A DNA stretch of 64,000 nucleotides from Mycogone perniciosa (Eukaryota > Ascomycota > Sordariomycetes > Hypocreales > Hypocreaceae). Below, piece after piece: positions 43,724-56,366 of the stretch (position 1 is the first letter of the stretch; each line of letters starts with the position of its first letter). The notes beneath the pieces are model-generated. The model did not search any database. It was not told where the DNA came from and was given only the letters and a program-made list of their open reading frames with translations. The stretch spans positions 124,001-188,000 of the forward strand of contig JAOALB010000054.1 of assembly GCA_025331125.1 (NCBI GenBank). Reading direction: 5' to 3'. Both the position numbers and the translations under genes were made by a program.

Positions 43724-43916
43724 AAGGCTTTTTGGCCTTCATGATGCTGTGTCATAATAGGGATGGGTAAGGAATGGAGAATCCAGCTCAAGAGTAGTAG
43801 TTGTTCGCACATAACGCCGATCCAATGCATTATGAGCGTCCACCGGATATAAAACAAAATTCTGAAGACCGCTTTCTCTCCGTATTTTTCTTTTTCGACT
43901 TTTGGGTTTATTTCTT

Positions 43917-46762
43917 TTACCACGAGAAGGTCATGAGAGCTGGGTTCAATGCCAGCGGTAACAGGAAGTGGCTCGCAGCCACGGTCGCCATGGGCAAGAT
44001 GGCGACGAAGTCCTTGATTTGCCAATCGAAGGGAATGAAGGGCCCCTGGGCGAGGATGATCATGCCTACAATGAATAGGAGAGCGAAGAGCATCGAGAAT
44101 TTGAACTAGGACAGGTTAGCAAAAGTGGAACAGACATAGGGAATGGTGGGAGGAATGAAGCTCACCTTTTTCAACACCTTGGGTACCTCAATGAAGAAGT
44201 TCGAGAATTCGGCTTCCTTGCTTGTAGCACCCCACGACATGTCAATCTCAAACATGTGCGCCAACAGAGCCTGGCTGACGTGCAGCGACAAACCACCCAA
44301 GAAGATAGCCAGCATGAAGGTCCACATGAAATTCTCAAACAAGGCATGAAGCAGGCTGCGCTCACCAATACGGTAGCGCATGACGGCCAGAGCAATGTTA
44401 CCGAGACCGTTGAAGACAATGATGATGGAGAACCAGACTTGCCACGAGTCGACGTAGTACTTGTCAAGGTAACCATTGAACCAGCCCATGAGGAAGTAGT
44501 TGGCAGCAGTCATGATCCAGGCGGCGCCAATAGCGTAGTAGGTTCCAATGTACGAGATGACGGTAACCTTAGAGGTGAATCGAATGTTGGAGAAGAGGAA
44601 GCGACGGAAGAGAGGAGTAAAGGGACCACGCCAGAGCCAGGTTCGAATAGGGTGGAAGAGAAGCTCATTGCATCCGTACGCGTACTTCTCCCAACGGGCG
44701 AGTTCGTCATACACAGTCAGTGAGACACCTTCCTTGAAACCCTCGCCAGCCCAGGCAGCCAGTCGAATGATGTAGCCATTGCACTGCAGACGCAGCGACA
44801 TGTCAAAGTCCTCGGACACGTGGCTCTCAGACCAGAACTTGTCATACCCGTCCTCATCCTGGTATGAAACCTGTTGGATGGCAGACCACCGGAGGATAGC
44901 GTTGTGGCCAACGAAAGGGGCGACGTCACCGTTGGACACGGTGTATCGAATAGCTGAGTAGATGAGGTTGGTGAAGAAGGTGATACCGTTCTCGAAGTAC
45001 GTGTGGACGACCTGCATGACACCGGATGAGAATTGCATGATACCAACGTCGGGAGACTGTTCCATCTCGGAGACGGCGTCCAACAGACAGTCGGCAGGAA
45101 CACGGGTGTCAGAGTCGATAAGTAAGATGTAGTCACCAACACGGATGTTGCCGTCAGCCCAGGCACGGCCGTCCTCTTCGAGAACCTCCTTGAGAGCCTG
45201 CTCGTAGGCCTCAGCCTCATCGTTCTGGCTCCACTCAGGCGGGCGGTTTATAGCCTGAAGCTTCTCCTCGACCTTGCACGAGATCATGAGAGCAAAGTTC
45301 ATGTTGGAAGCCTTCTTGAACTTGCCCTTACGAGTGAAACCGTTTTCACCATGCTTGGGACGCGCGACCCACCCGATGCAGTTGTCAGCATAGAACTCAA
45401 TACGAGCGTGGCGATCCTCCTCTGAAATGAGTTGTAGACCGTCATCGTTCATGAACATGTTGGCAGAGCCGCCCTGAAGTTCATAGGTAGACATGGCCTG
45501 CTTGATAGACTTGACCGTGGGGATAATGACACCAGCCAGACCCTCCTTGTAAACGGGGCACTGGATAGTGACGTGGGGAAGGACCTCGCGCTGCAGGCGC
45601 GGTGGAGGGCGGGCTGAGTAGAACTTGGAGTTGATAGTGAGCTGGCGAATTGGGCCAAAGATTTGGGCCAAGCAACCAACGATAACCTGAGCGAAGAAGA
45701 GGGTGAAGAAGATCTGAAGGGGAGCCAAGGCGACCAATCCGAGACGAACGAAGCTTCCGTCGACGGAAATCTCAATAGCGAGCTGTCTCCAAGCCGCACC
45801 GAGAGACACAGTAACTAGCATCAAAGTAATCGTAACCAGAACGGTATTCTGAAGGTGAACGGGTCGCTTCTCGGGCTTGATCTCACCGCTTTCCTCATCA
45901 ATTTCAACCTCGGCGACAGCCTGGCCCTTCTTCTCTTCATCTTCCTCGTCAGTGTTGCCAGCCTTCCATACCAGCTCCATGAGCTCGGACTCAATGGCCT
46001 TTGCGCGCTGGACCAGGTGCAGCGCATCATCGTCCCAGACAATCAAGAGACCCTCAGAAGCAACAAAGGCGGCGAATTGGTATTTGCGAGCCCGTGGCAG
46101 GTCTTCAATAGTCGGGAGAATCTGAACACGCAGACCGTTCATCAAAGGCACATCAACAGCATCTGGAGACCACTGAAGGAAGGTCTTAATGACACGAGAG
46201 TTTACTGTCATTGCACACTGGCATAGGTGTTAGAACTACCGTTCAAAGCAGGTTTGGGGCAAATGTACTTGAAGGTACTTACTTGAACATTCAGAGCACA
46301 GCATCCAATGGCGAAGGGGGAGTTGGCAAGCTGCGGCGGGCAGGCCATGTAGTGACCACGGGTCTTACGAAGAAGTACACCTTCAATCTCACCAGAGCCG
46401 TCACTAACCCAGAGCTGAGAGCACTGCTGTTGATAGAGGTAGTTGACCATGACCTCGTGCTTGATCTCATCAAGGAACACGGAGCTGTGCGACGGGGTGG
46501 ATCGAATTGACCGTCCGGAGCTAGACTGCGGCCGAGAGTTGTACCGGGGATTGGGCGGTTGAAGTTCCATTTCGAGGCCGAAGGTGGTAGCAGACGGAGG
46601 TTTCTCTGACGTAGCCTTCTCGGAAGGAGGTTTTGAGGACGCTGTCGAGGGCTGGCTTCGGTGTTGCAATCTTGGAGGGGCAGGAGGATGAGACGTTGCA
46701 GCCGCAGCTGGGGCCTGCTCGGCCGGCTTGGTGCTGGCCTTGAAGTAGCTGCCGAGACCCAT
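43917..46762 (-). CDS. Membrane type 2 glycosyltransferase (fungal GT2, ZtGT2/FgGT2-like)
   Basis: Model complement(join(43917..44105, 44166..46217, 46283..46762)), 906 residues. It is a multi-span processive-type family 2 glycosyltransferase that resembles the fungal GT2 reported as needed for hyphal growth on solid surfaces in plant-pathogenic ascomycetes. Evidence: a disordered N-terminus; a conserved LWVSDGSGEIEGVLLR and AMTVNSRVIKTFLQW region; two membrane helices (about 283-345); the GT-A catalytic domain with QCPVYKEG, MNDDG near 418, LLIDSDTRVP near 528, HVSEDFDMSLR near 630 and the ARWEKY motif near 668; then further membrane helices to the C-terminus. Three exons are linked by 60- and 65-base introns with good branch sites; the last exon adds about 62 residues. 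The sugar product is unknown. Confidence 0.87.
44106..44165 (-). other. Intron 2 of GT2 gene
   Basis: 60 bases on the minus strand, GTGAGC donor, CCTAG acceptor, branch-like GCTAACCTG. If missed, the protein would end in a false tail and lose its final membrane helices. Confidence 0.85.
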
Positions 46763-47443
46763 GGTTGTGGATGGTAGTGATGCTGGGTATCTGAAACTTC
46801 AAACAGAAGACTGATCTTCGCTTCCCCCAGGCAACGGACATTTTAAGTCCAGAGCCCTCTTGGCTCGAATGGTTGAGCAGGTGTGTCGAAGATATCCTTG
46901 GCGCAAGGCGACTTGGTATGACTGATATTTGCCCGATGTAAGTACGCGAGCTCCGGGATGTGTTGGCCGGGGGCACACAAGGCGTTCGCTGCCGTGGAAG
47001 CTGCCGTGTCTGGGTGATGTAGTTCAAAGGCGCAAAGTGAACGGGGCGGACTGCGTACGGTTCGGTATTATGGAATTGACAGCGAGAGATGGGTATTGCT
47101 GGGATGACAGCAATGGATCCTCAAGGTCGAGGAGGAAGAGCGAATGGCAGTGAACCAAAAACGAAGGCAATATTCAAACCCCTTGTCGGCCTGTGAAAGG
47201 ACTATACGACGTTGGCCGAATCTTAGTGTTCGTCGTCTGGGGTTGAATGAAATGGAAGAGAGAGACGGAGGAAGGTGAGAGGCGAGACGAGGTGAAGAAG
47301 TATGAGTAGAGGAGAGGTGGTGGGAAGGAGAAAGAAGGTCATTGATGAGGATGCGAGACGAGGATGATGGACCAGGGACGAGCGGCGGCCCAAGAGTTGG
47401 TGGTGGGCTCAACTTACATGGACGGAGGGAGTAGTGCTACTAG

Positions 47444-47460
47444 TACTCCGTACTCCGTAC
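47444..47460. repeat. Doubled TACTCCGTA word
   Basis: TACTCCGTACTCCGTAC: two overlapping copies of the recurring word. Confidence 0.75.
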
Positions 47461-48934
47461 AGGGTCTCCCGATCGGTGGCTCCCGTTTCGATCTTTTGGT
47501 CTCCTCGTAGAAGACGCCGGGCTTTTTTGGGTCGGCCAATGGTCAGATACGACTGGGACCGATAGCCAGTAAAGAGGGCCAGGGCCGGAGCAGGGGGGCC
47601 GGGTGGTCCACGATGCAAGGTTGCAGGCGCAAAGACGCAGCTCTCATGCGCCAAGTCTATATTGCTGTGGTGTGTGTGGTGTATGTGGTGCGAACGAGGA
47701 TGAGAATAGCATCCGCTAGGGCACCACGCCCGGCGGCAGGGCCACAGCTGGGCGGCACGTACGACAGTCGATGTGCGTGCGAGAGGACATATTGTTGCAG
47801 GCAGAGAGAGCCGATGTCTGTCCAGTTCGCACGGGCTGATAAAGCCTCGGCATCGATGGCCGTCCATACGCGTATACCCGAGTAATACAATAAAGAGACT
47901 CGCCCACTCGGGCAGGGGCGTTGTTGGCCTGGGCCTGGATCCCTCTGTACATATGCTATCATCCGCATGTATGGGTTGCATGGACCACGGCCGCAGAGAG
48001 ATGCTGCTGCTGATAGCACAACTCCGTACTCGTAGACAAAGAGCCAGCCAGAAAAGACACCACTTTTTTTCTTGCCCTCTCGGCTACAACCACGCACACC
48101 CCCCTGGTCTAGACGTCGAGACGTCATGCTCGGCTGTTTTTTCAGACCCCTGGCCTAACGGCCCCGTTTTCGCCGAGCTTAGCCTGGATGTGGAAACTCG
48201 TGTTTGTCGATGCCAATGCTGGCTGGCTGTTTGTCCTGATTTTGTTCCGTCTGCTACCCAAGCCAGGCCAAGCCGTTCTGCATACGCAGGGACGGCCAGC
48301 TGTCGCCAAAGCGTCAATCTAGAACGTTTCTCACTTCCCTCACCTGAGCAGCCGCTGGGACAATGGCCACGATGGTTGCAATATTGGTGGATTCGCAGGT
48401 GGCCAGACTGGCTACGAGTAGACTCGGACTCCATCGACTCCACGCTGCCATCGCCCATGTGCGGGCGCTAAAGAGAGAGAAAGATATTGTAAGACCTACT
48501 CGTAGAGTCTGCCCGCGCCTGTACCGAGTGGGCGGCACTGAAGTCTCCATCGGGTGCGGCCTAAACGACGGCGTTTCGCCTGTTTTACTGCTGCGAGCAG
48601 TCGTAGGAGTGCTACTAGAAGAAAACCTTGGGGCCATCACGAAGACTCAGTCATGCTGATTGATGCGCCTTCTTTGGCGAGTCGCCTCACCCGAGACTGG
48701 CGCGCCCCAGTCCAGCGCCTGCCCCTAAAAGCCACCACTCATATCGCTGCATTACTCCTAGCAGAGGGCCAAAAACGGGAGGGGGGTGGGCGTAAGACGC
48801 ACGGACTGGCAGAAAAAGAATACCTAGGTACCTAAGAAAAAGGAAAGCAAGCAAGAAGGCTTAAAGCGGCGTGAGGACATCTCAGATGCTGTGGCGCAGT
48901 TAGTGATCAGCATGGAAGACTGTCTGTCTGTCTG

Positions 48935-48970
48935 TACTCCGTACGAGTATGTACTATTATCTACGGAGTA
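48935..48970. repeat. Cluster of TACTCCGTA, TACGAGTA and TACGGAGTA words
   Basis: A direct copy at 48935, a TACGAGTA next to it, and the inverted copy at 48962-48970 form an inverted-repeat arrangement. A CTGT tetranucleotide run precedes it. Confidence 0.7.
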
Positions 48971-49094
48971 AGAACGAAATCGGATGCTGCCCGTGAGTTC
49001 CGGGAGTTGCTAGGTTCATTGATTACCTTGGGAAATATTGAGTCTTTACTTTTGATAGATCATCACAGGTGGTTCGATTCTACTCCGTACCCCC

Positions 49095-49117
49095 ATAAAT
49101 CATAAATCATAAATCAC
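49095..49117. repeat. ATAAATC heptamer repeated three times
   Basis: Three tandem ATAAATC units directly after a TACTCCGTA word at 49081-49089. Confidence 0.8.
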
Positions 49118-51978
49118 ATAACAATCCAGACTCGACTCTCGCCAAAGTATCCCAAAACGGAAAATAGTGCCAAAGCCTTATCAAAGACAAATCCGTCATC
49201 AAAACGTGGTGAAAGGCCTGAACGAACCTCAGTGTCCTGCACTCCCCTATTGGACAGTAGACGCACCATGATGCCATCATCGAACAGACCGAACGGGCCA
49301 CACACCCACTCGAACGACTCACATAGGCTGGGCTGCACGCGAGATTCAGGTCGCCAGGGGCCAGTCCACCACAAGGGAGGCACTGAGCGAACAATGAAAC
49401 GGGCGACCATCATCACTCTGTAGGTAGGGCTAGCACGTGCGAAAGAGGCGCCAAGGCGAGATATTGTAACCTCTTGGCCATACAGGAGACCTTTTTTTTC
49501 ATTCATTCGGCTGTTTCTGTCTTGCATACGGATAGCGAGGGCATGTGATGTTTGTGGTGTGCGAATGAAATGCTTCGCTTGACATTTTTCACTCGTCGTG
49601 CATACCTACATACACAAACTCATAGCATACACATACATATACACACACACTACGGAGTACTCCCTATCTTGATCCTATTTTTGGGAGTCTCCTCCACTTC
49701 GTATTTCGCTTTCCGCGGGACGTTGTACATATATACTCGTACGTAAAACCTCCATTCAGCCAGTCACAAATAGTAGCAGTCGAGATGTCAAAAAAGATGA
49801 CACCATCATCACTTCGGAGTAATCTTCCTTACTGCCGGGCTGCCAAACCACACACCACCATCATCATCACCATCGGGACTGTCATCACGCACCCAAAGGA
49901 CAAGGCTGAAGCTCAGTGCGTGGGGGGTGAATATGAATGTGAATGAGCTTTCAAAGCGTCTCACATATCCGGTTCCCTGCATTACGGAATGAGGCCACAA
50001 CAGGCCATCGGCTCCGAGCTGATGTGGCGTCGCAGACGAGAGAGGGCTGAGTCAAATGTGCCCTGTGCCCTCCCTACCCTCCCATGCAGCCACTCATTTG
50101 ATCTCAACAGATCTGGTCCGTTTATTAGCCGTTCGGGCCAGTACTAGTAGTAATAAGATAAGGTTGTGATAACCGAGCGGCGATTTTCGTTTTGCTTCTT
50201 CTGCCGAACTGATGATAAGAAAACGTTTCGCCAGTATTAGAAAGCGTATACTACTGCTATGAGCGAGAAGACATAGCGGAACGTGAACTAATCCGGCATT
50301 TTTGTGCCCAGTATCATCCTTACCCATGGCGTACTCTGTGACCCATGGTGCCCAACTTACCTTACCCTTACAGCCTGGCTGTTCAAGTCGTACGAGCAAC
50401 AGGGTACACAACATAATACTATTGAAAAAAAACAAAGAGTCACCAAGGACAGGGCAAAATAGAATCAATATCGAACGCAACATCCGACCAGGGGAGGCGG
50501 AGGCGGAGGGGCCGGGAGTGGGTTCCGTACCCATGTCCGATATAAACGGAACCAGGGTCAGGGTAGCATTTGTTCAGCAGCCAAGAAGGGAGGGCCTGTG
50601 CATTCTTCTTCCTCTCTTTTTTTTTAAACCAAGACGCAATGTACGGAGTAGGTACTCTGTATCACGGACCGCTTTCACCGTTCAGCTCGAATATCTCCGC
50701 TGTGGCTGCGTGTGCGTGCGGTGGGCAAATCGGAGAGGACACGCAAGCACACAGTACAGCCATGGATCTTTGTCGTATCGGGCTCCGTTCAGTAGGCGAA
50801 ATCTCGGGAGTTCCATTGCGGCTGAAAAGGACAAGAAAGATGGTAGGTTTAAAAATAAAAAAGTCCAAGAAATTTCCCAAGGCCGTCTTGGGTTGAGACG
50901 GACATACGGAGATGGATGTTATCAAGAAAGGTGGTGTAACACAGCAGCCAAAACGCCTGATGGATTGACACGTTTTCTTGTCAACTGGATGGAAGAGCCC
51001 GTTCTCGAACTGTCATCCTCGCAATGGATACCCAATGTGTCTTGCTTGTCAATGTTATCACACCATATCGTCGTTCGTGAATGGCTCCCAAACCGAGAGA
51101 TCCCATCTCCCTTGCAGTCCTGTCCGCGGTAATTCTACGTCCCTCCCGCGGCATACATCAATAGTTCCATCAGCCCCCAATCACGGATCTCCAGAACAAG
51201 AAAACAACGCATATCTGCCTTGCCTAGCTTGACAGCTCGACACCTCCTCCAACGGATCCCACTGAGACAACATAGACGATCCCGCATATTCTGGAACCCT
51301 CAGGACAAAGTGATTAGTAAAAAAAGAGTCTCACTTTCGAAGGCACTGTCATGCCCGGGGTGCATACATACACGTACAACTTGACTTATGATGGAGACCA
51401 AGGTTCAGCTCATGCCGGCATGCTGGCATCCTGCCAGATCCAGACCCGGCCCCAACGGTCCAGACTCCCACTTTTGGTGAACGTGAGGTTTGTTTTCGGC
51501 AAAATAGTGATTTGCCAAGAACAAATAAATCCGTTTACAGCCCTGTGTTTGCCCTCTTGGCAGCGCCTCCCGTGGATATCTACTTCGGCTGTTCGTTTAT
51601 AGTATTGATCATCTCGGAACATCCGCTCCAGGTTTACATAATTATGTTGCTGAAAAATACACGTTGAAAAAGCAGAATGAGGAAATGTTTTGTCATCAAT
51701 TCAAACGCCTTCGCCATTCGAGTGCCTAGGTATCCGAGAAAGATTTGGCTTCTGCCCAAAATGACCATTCGCAGTCATGAGTTGTAAAATACATAAAGTG
51801 CAATATAAAATGCTCAAATTCCACTTCGCCACCAACAAAATAAATCCTTGTCCATCGTATCTAGTATTACCATTTTCCCCGTAAAGAATTTTTTGAAACA
51901 GTATATATAAGAAATTCATGTAGACGGATGTGTTGCGCTTTTTTGCAAGTTTGTGTGAGTGTTTGTGTAGGAGTTGAT

Positions 51979-53519
51979 TTACAACTCCTCATTACCATCA
52001 CACTGCTGCACCATGACGACACGGCTAACCTCCATTTGAGGCTGTACCCAAGTTGGGTACCAGTTTTCCCGAGCGTTCCAGAAATCCTTCTTAGCATTTT
52101 CGGAGTGGTCAAACCAAGGTTTACCGGACGCGCCGTCCTCGAACCAGCCATTAGTGCCACCGACTGCCAGATTGAGAATGAGGTAAAACTCCTGGTCAAA
52201 TGGAGTGTTGTTGTTTTCCGTCTGACTCCAGATATTGTCCAGCCGGGTGCCGTTGGAGTTCGAGGCAGGAAAGTTGCCGCGCATCCACATAGGCGCGTCA
52301 AAGTTGGTGTACATGACCTGGAGGAGTCGGCTGTTGACGTAGGTGAAGATGTACTTTTGGGACCACTCCATACCGTACGTGTTAAATCCGTTGCTGTAGG
52401 TCGTGTGTAGAGCCTGGCGCTTGCTATTGGTCCTCCACCAGGCGTCGTTGGCCGGGTCAGGGCCCCAGTGCAGAGCAGACGACACAATGTTGTTACCACC
52501 CTGGGCATATGTGTGGTTGTTGCCACGCGATTCCATGATGTCGATTTCACCAGAAGCCGGCCAGGGTCCGTAAGTGTCCTTGACAGGCATCATCCAGATG
52601 GCGGGCCACAGCCAGTCGCCTTGGGGCAGCTTAGCGGTTACCTCAACTCGGCCATACTTGATCTTGGCGCCCTTGATGGTATTGATTCGGCCAGACTTGG
52701 TGGGGGGAACGATGCTGGAGTTGCCGCTGGTGGTGTTGGTGGCAGCAACACAGCTGCGCCAGTCTTTGGCTGTACAAGTGCCATCCTTGAGCAAGTTGAT
52801 GACGGTGTTTTTCTCAACCAGATCAGCGTCCTGGAGAGTGGCCTTGATAATGAGATGGCCATTTTCGATAAAGACATTCTCATCGCCGCCGGTGGTCATT
52901 TCAAACTCTCCGTTGCTAGTGGCGGATGTCAGCAAATAGTAATTATGAGTTCATGCAGCGACAGAACTTACCCGAAGCCACCAACCTGCACCTCCTTGGT
53001 CCAAATATCAGGGTTGATGCCACCACTAAAGGTCTCGTCTAGAACGGGGCAGTACTTGTGATGGACAACACTGCGCATGCCGTCCCAGACGAGGAATCCG
53101 GAAATGCCCAAACCGATGAGGATGCCGATGAGGGGCAATATTGTGACCCATTTCTCCTTGGGGTCGACCTTGTTCAACCACGGCTTCTCAACCTCGCCCT
53201 TCTTGACCAATCTCGAATGGAAGAATCGCTGGCCGCCGCGATCTTCGAAGCGACCGCCCAGCATGGCGCTGGAGCCATCGAAGCTTGAAGCCGGTCGCGA
53301 AGCATCTGGACTGGCAAATGGGTTGATGCTGCCGGCACCGCTGCCAACACCGCCGCCGGCGCCGGCGCCAAAGAGGGGAGTTGATAACGTAGAGGCGCCG
53401 TCAAATGGAACGCGGTCGGCATATTGATCCGTGTTTGGAGTACCAGGACGCGAAGTTGCTACGTTGGAGGTGGTGGCAGAATGGGCGAATGCCTGCCGCC
53501 CGTAGTAGCCTTGGTCCAT
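51979..53519 (-). CDS. Membrane-anchored GH16 beta-glucanase-like protein
   Basis: Model complement(join(51979..52915, 52972..53519)), 494 residues. It is a family 16 glycoside hydrolase, probably acting on beta-1,3-glucan of the wall. Evidence: a disordered Gly/Ser-rich cytoplasmic N-terminus; one membrane helix at about 124-146 (WVTILPLIGILIGLGISGFLVW), so a type II orientation; then the beta-jelly-roll domain with FSGGINPDIWTKEV, GRVEVTAKLPQGDWLWPAIWM, the intact catalytic motif GEIDIMESRGN (E306, D308, E311), YGMEWSQKYIFTYV and FYLILNLAVGG. Several NxT/S sites fit an extracytoplasmic domain. The 56-base intron (TTGCTGACAT branch) joins GGFG to NGEFEM. It is shorter than Kre6/Skn1 proteins. 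Synthetic, remodelling or lytic activity cannot be told apart here. Confidence 0.92.
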
Positions 53520-54705
53520 TGCGATTGGAAATTATTGTTATTGTGTGCGGAAGCAGGACGAACAGGCGATGACGAAGTAAGAGGAGTGCTGGCTACGACT
53601 CTCGACTCTTACAGCCGTCCCAGAAAGAGGAAGAGCCTTGAGAGAGAGGCTTGACAATGATGTGAATGTCGAGTCTTGGTCTATCCCAAAGAACGAATGG
53701 ACGGACGTATTACGTTGGAGCCCACCAGACGGAACGGGCAAGGCGTTGATCCAAGAATGGATGATGTCGGACACAGGGAGAGAGGCAAAAAGACGAACAG
53801 ATGAAAAAGAAGATGAAAGGTTGAATGACAATAGGACTGAACTGAACCGAAGTATGACGCCTGTGTGTGCTGCTTTACAAGGAATACTAGTGGTCGATTA
53901 CAGTGCATTCTGGGCAGCGCTGGCTTGTCTGCAGTGGAGACGCCGTCCGGTTTCTGGCTGCTGCAAAGGCTGCAAAGGCTGCTGCATACATACATTAAGA
54001 CCCTGACCTGAGCGAGCCCCCTGGCGCTGTGACTGGGGCGTGTGTGTAGTATTAAGTAGTCATGGTCTGTGGACGGAAATATCAACCTGGAAGCTAGGTA
54101 GAAATCCCGGCGTCGAATCAGCCGTTCCGCCGTACGAACATGGTGATGGAACCTTCGAAACCCGCTCGAGAATGACAAAGATTCTATGGACCAGCCCATG
54201 TATCTATGCAGCAGCTAGCTATTCTTACTCGTACATGCTGGTGGTTCGGCGACCACCAGCTTGCATCCCGAAGACAGCATACTTCGTACATACGATCTAT
54301 CACACAATGTGTTGAACGGTCCAGACCCTTGATTCTCCTTCAGGCCCGTCATACGCCCTGCCGTCAGCGGTGCCAAGATGTCTACGGAGTACTGCCTGAG
54401 ACTATCAAGAAGCCGCATCGACATAGATACTACGAGTACTCGTACATGCAGAAGGAGTCGGTTGCGACGCTATGCGGGTCACTGTCAGTTAGTAATGATA
54501 GACTGATACGGCGTCTCGCCCTCTCGTCCTCTCGTTTGGCCATCAGATCCTAAGCGCTCAATGCTGCTCCATTAGTATGTATGCACTACAATTCGTATTC
54601 GAAATCCCGTGATGGAGTCAACTGAAGCGCCGTGACTCTGAACTGAAGCGCCGCCAAGTGGATGCTCAGGTGAAGGTGAACATTGGCAGCTTCAGCGCGC
54701 CAACG

Positions 54706-54722
54706 TACGAAGTACTCCGTAC
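54706..54722. repeat. TACGAAGTACTCCGTAC element
   Basis: Near-palindromic copy of the recurring word, the same form as the one at 17713-17728. Confidence 0.75.
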
Positions 54723-56241
54723 AGCAGCCGGGTTTGTCGTGGACTCCGAGAAAAGCGGCGGCAGATGTGGCTGAAGTTGAGCGAGCCCGTGGCTTGTGTT
54801 CCTGCAGGGACACTTTGTCACCGCCTTCGGCTAAATGCACCCCCAAGCGCCCTTTCCCCTCTTTCGCTAGCCAGGGCACAAACCGCGCGCCAACGCCAAA
54901 TAAGGTAGGTCCGTTGTACTCGTAAGGTGCCGGACTTCGTCGACAGTGCAGTGGCCCTCCTTTTTGGCCAAGAAAAGCCGGGAGATGCACGAAGCACCAA
55001 AATGGTCAGCTGTATTCCCGAAACCATACGAGTACGAGTTGACATTTCTTTTTTCAGCTCCTGTCTTTTCGATTGGTATAAATCACGTCATAGATGATAG
55101 ACGACATGATGGACTCCATACTATTATTACGATGTAGTTGGATGGCTTCTTTGCGCTAACTGATGCTTCGCAGCAAGTTTATCGGGACCATGTGGTACTC
55201 GTAACCCGTAAACTAGCCGGCGCTCTTCCGCTAATATCGCTCGCTGCCGTCTTGGAAAGGATCTTTATCAGAAAGAAAATGCGAGTTTCTTACGAAGTTT
55301 ACTACTGCCCATATCCAACCGGTAATGAGTGTTGATGAAGCCTTCAATGTTCAATACTCAATACTTTGCGTGCTCCGTATCTCCGCATCTCCATACTGAG
55401 AGGCACTATCTGGGATGCGCGCATACGCCGGATGAACCGAGCCAATATAATAACGACCTGATCTTGTTACGCCACTTCTTACAACAACCACTCTGCTCCG
55501 TACTCCGTATCTCCTCCAACATTACGGCGTATACTCCAACTGACTGGCGTCGCCAAGCTGAATTCGAGACCCCACCGTCTCCATCCATCCATCTCTGCTT
55601 ATCAAACATGGGTCTCCCAACGACGAAGATGCTCGGAAAATTCAGTTGCTTCACACTTCACTTATCTCACTAGCTTTCCTGAGGAGCAACTAAACGGACA
55701 TGTCTCACCCAATATCACCATCGTGGATCAGCCCGATTCCGAAATAGTCCATCTCCGGGGCCGTGTCCATGTAGATACGGAGTACGATACCGAGTCCAGT
55801 GCTATTAGTACTACCACTACTACTTCTACTACTACTCGTATCGCACACATTTTACGAAGTCTCGGCACCGAAGCGAAGCGTCTTTTACTAGGCTTTGAAT
55901 CCTCCGTCCCGGACGCAAATCCACCCAACAGTTGATGATCTGCGGCCGCCCCCACCGGTCCACCACCAGTTCCAGATCGGCAAGCCAATCGATCCTATTG
56001 TCTCTATTTTTAAAAATGCACACTTGTGTCTCTGATGGGCGGCTTTGGCGGCGTTTATGTCGTTGTACTCTTGACTGCTGCATGTCGCACTTGGTGCGAA
56101 GTACGGGGTACGGAGTAGTAGTAGTATCTCGTATTATTGTGTCATCCACGTGCAGTGATGTATGTGCGCAGGGTTTGACTCAAACGTGACAATGGATTGT
56201 TTTCTTTTTTCCCCTCTTCTTTGGTTACATGCAATATTACG

Positions 56242-56262
56242 TACGAGTACTCCGTACTCCGT
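56242..56262. repeat. Run of TACGAGTA and TACTCCGTA words
   Basis: One TACGAGTA overlapping a TACTCCGTA and a further TACTCCGT in 21 bases. Confidence 0.75.
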
Positions 56263-56344
56263 TCAGATCGACAATGCGAGGCGGCTTGTTGATTGACGTT
56301 GCATCCCATCTTTGAAATGAGCCATGCTTATCATGTCCATGTAT

Positions 56345-56366
56345 GTACGAAGTATGTACGAAGTAA
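56345..56366. repeat. TGTACGAAGTA direct duplication
   Basis: The 11-base word TGTACGAAGTA occurs twice back to back, another variant of the recurring family. Confidence 0.7.

Larger units (their letters stand above)
42829..43916. other. Convergent 3' intergenic, 1.1 kb
   Basis: Contains homopolymer C and T runs just after the EF-3 stop (about 42845-42868), a CATC/ATTC tetranucleotide run (43422-43451) and a GT dinucleotide run (43705-43723). No gene is seen. Confidence 0.5.
46763..51978. other. Gene desert, 5.2 kb
   Basis: Between the GT2 start (minus) and the GH16 stop (minus). Several long open frames exist (47773-48471 plus, 50302-51132 plus, 47409-47981 minus) but none shows a domain, and one carries homopolymer runs and a copy of the recurring word. 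Many TACTCCGTA-type words occur. The interval may hold a long GT2 promoter or leader, or untranslated RNA. Confidence 0.45.

Noticed and set aside
49068..49086. GGTTCGATTC, resembling a tRNA B box.
   Set aside because: No A box or acceptor stem can be formed at the right distance.
50302..51132. A 276-codon open frame as a protein-coding gene.
   Set aside because: No ATG until 50326, homopolymer runs inside, no domain and no flanking splice-linked exons. Kept only as a finding.
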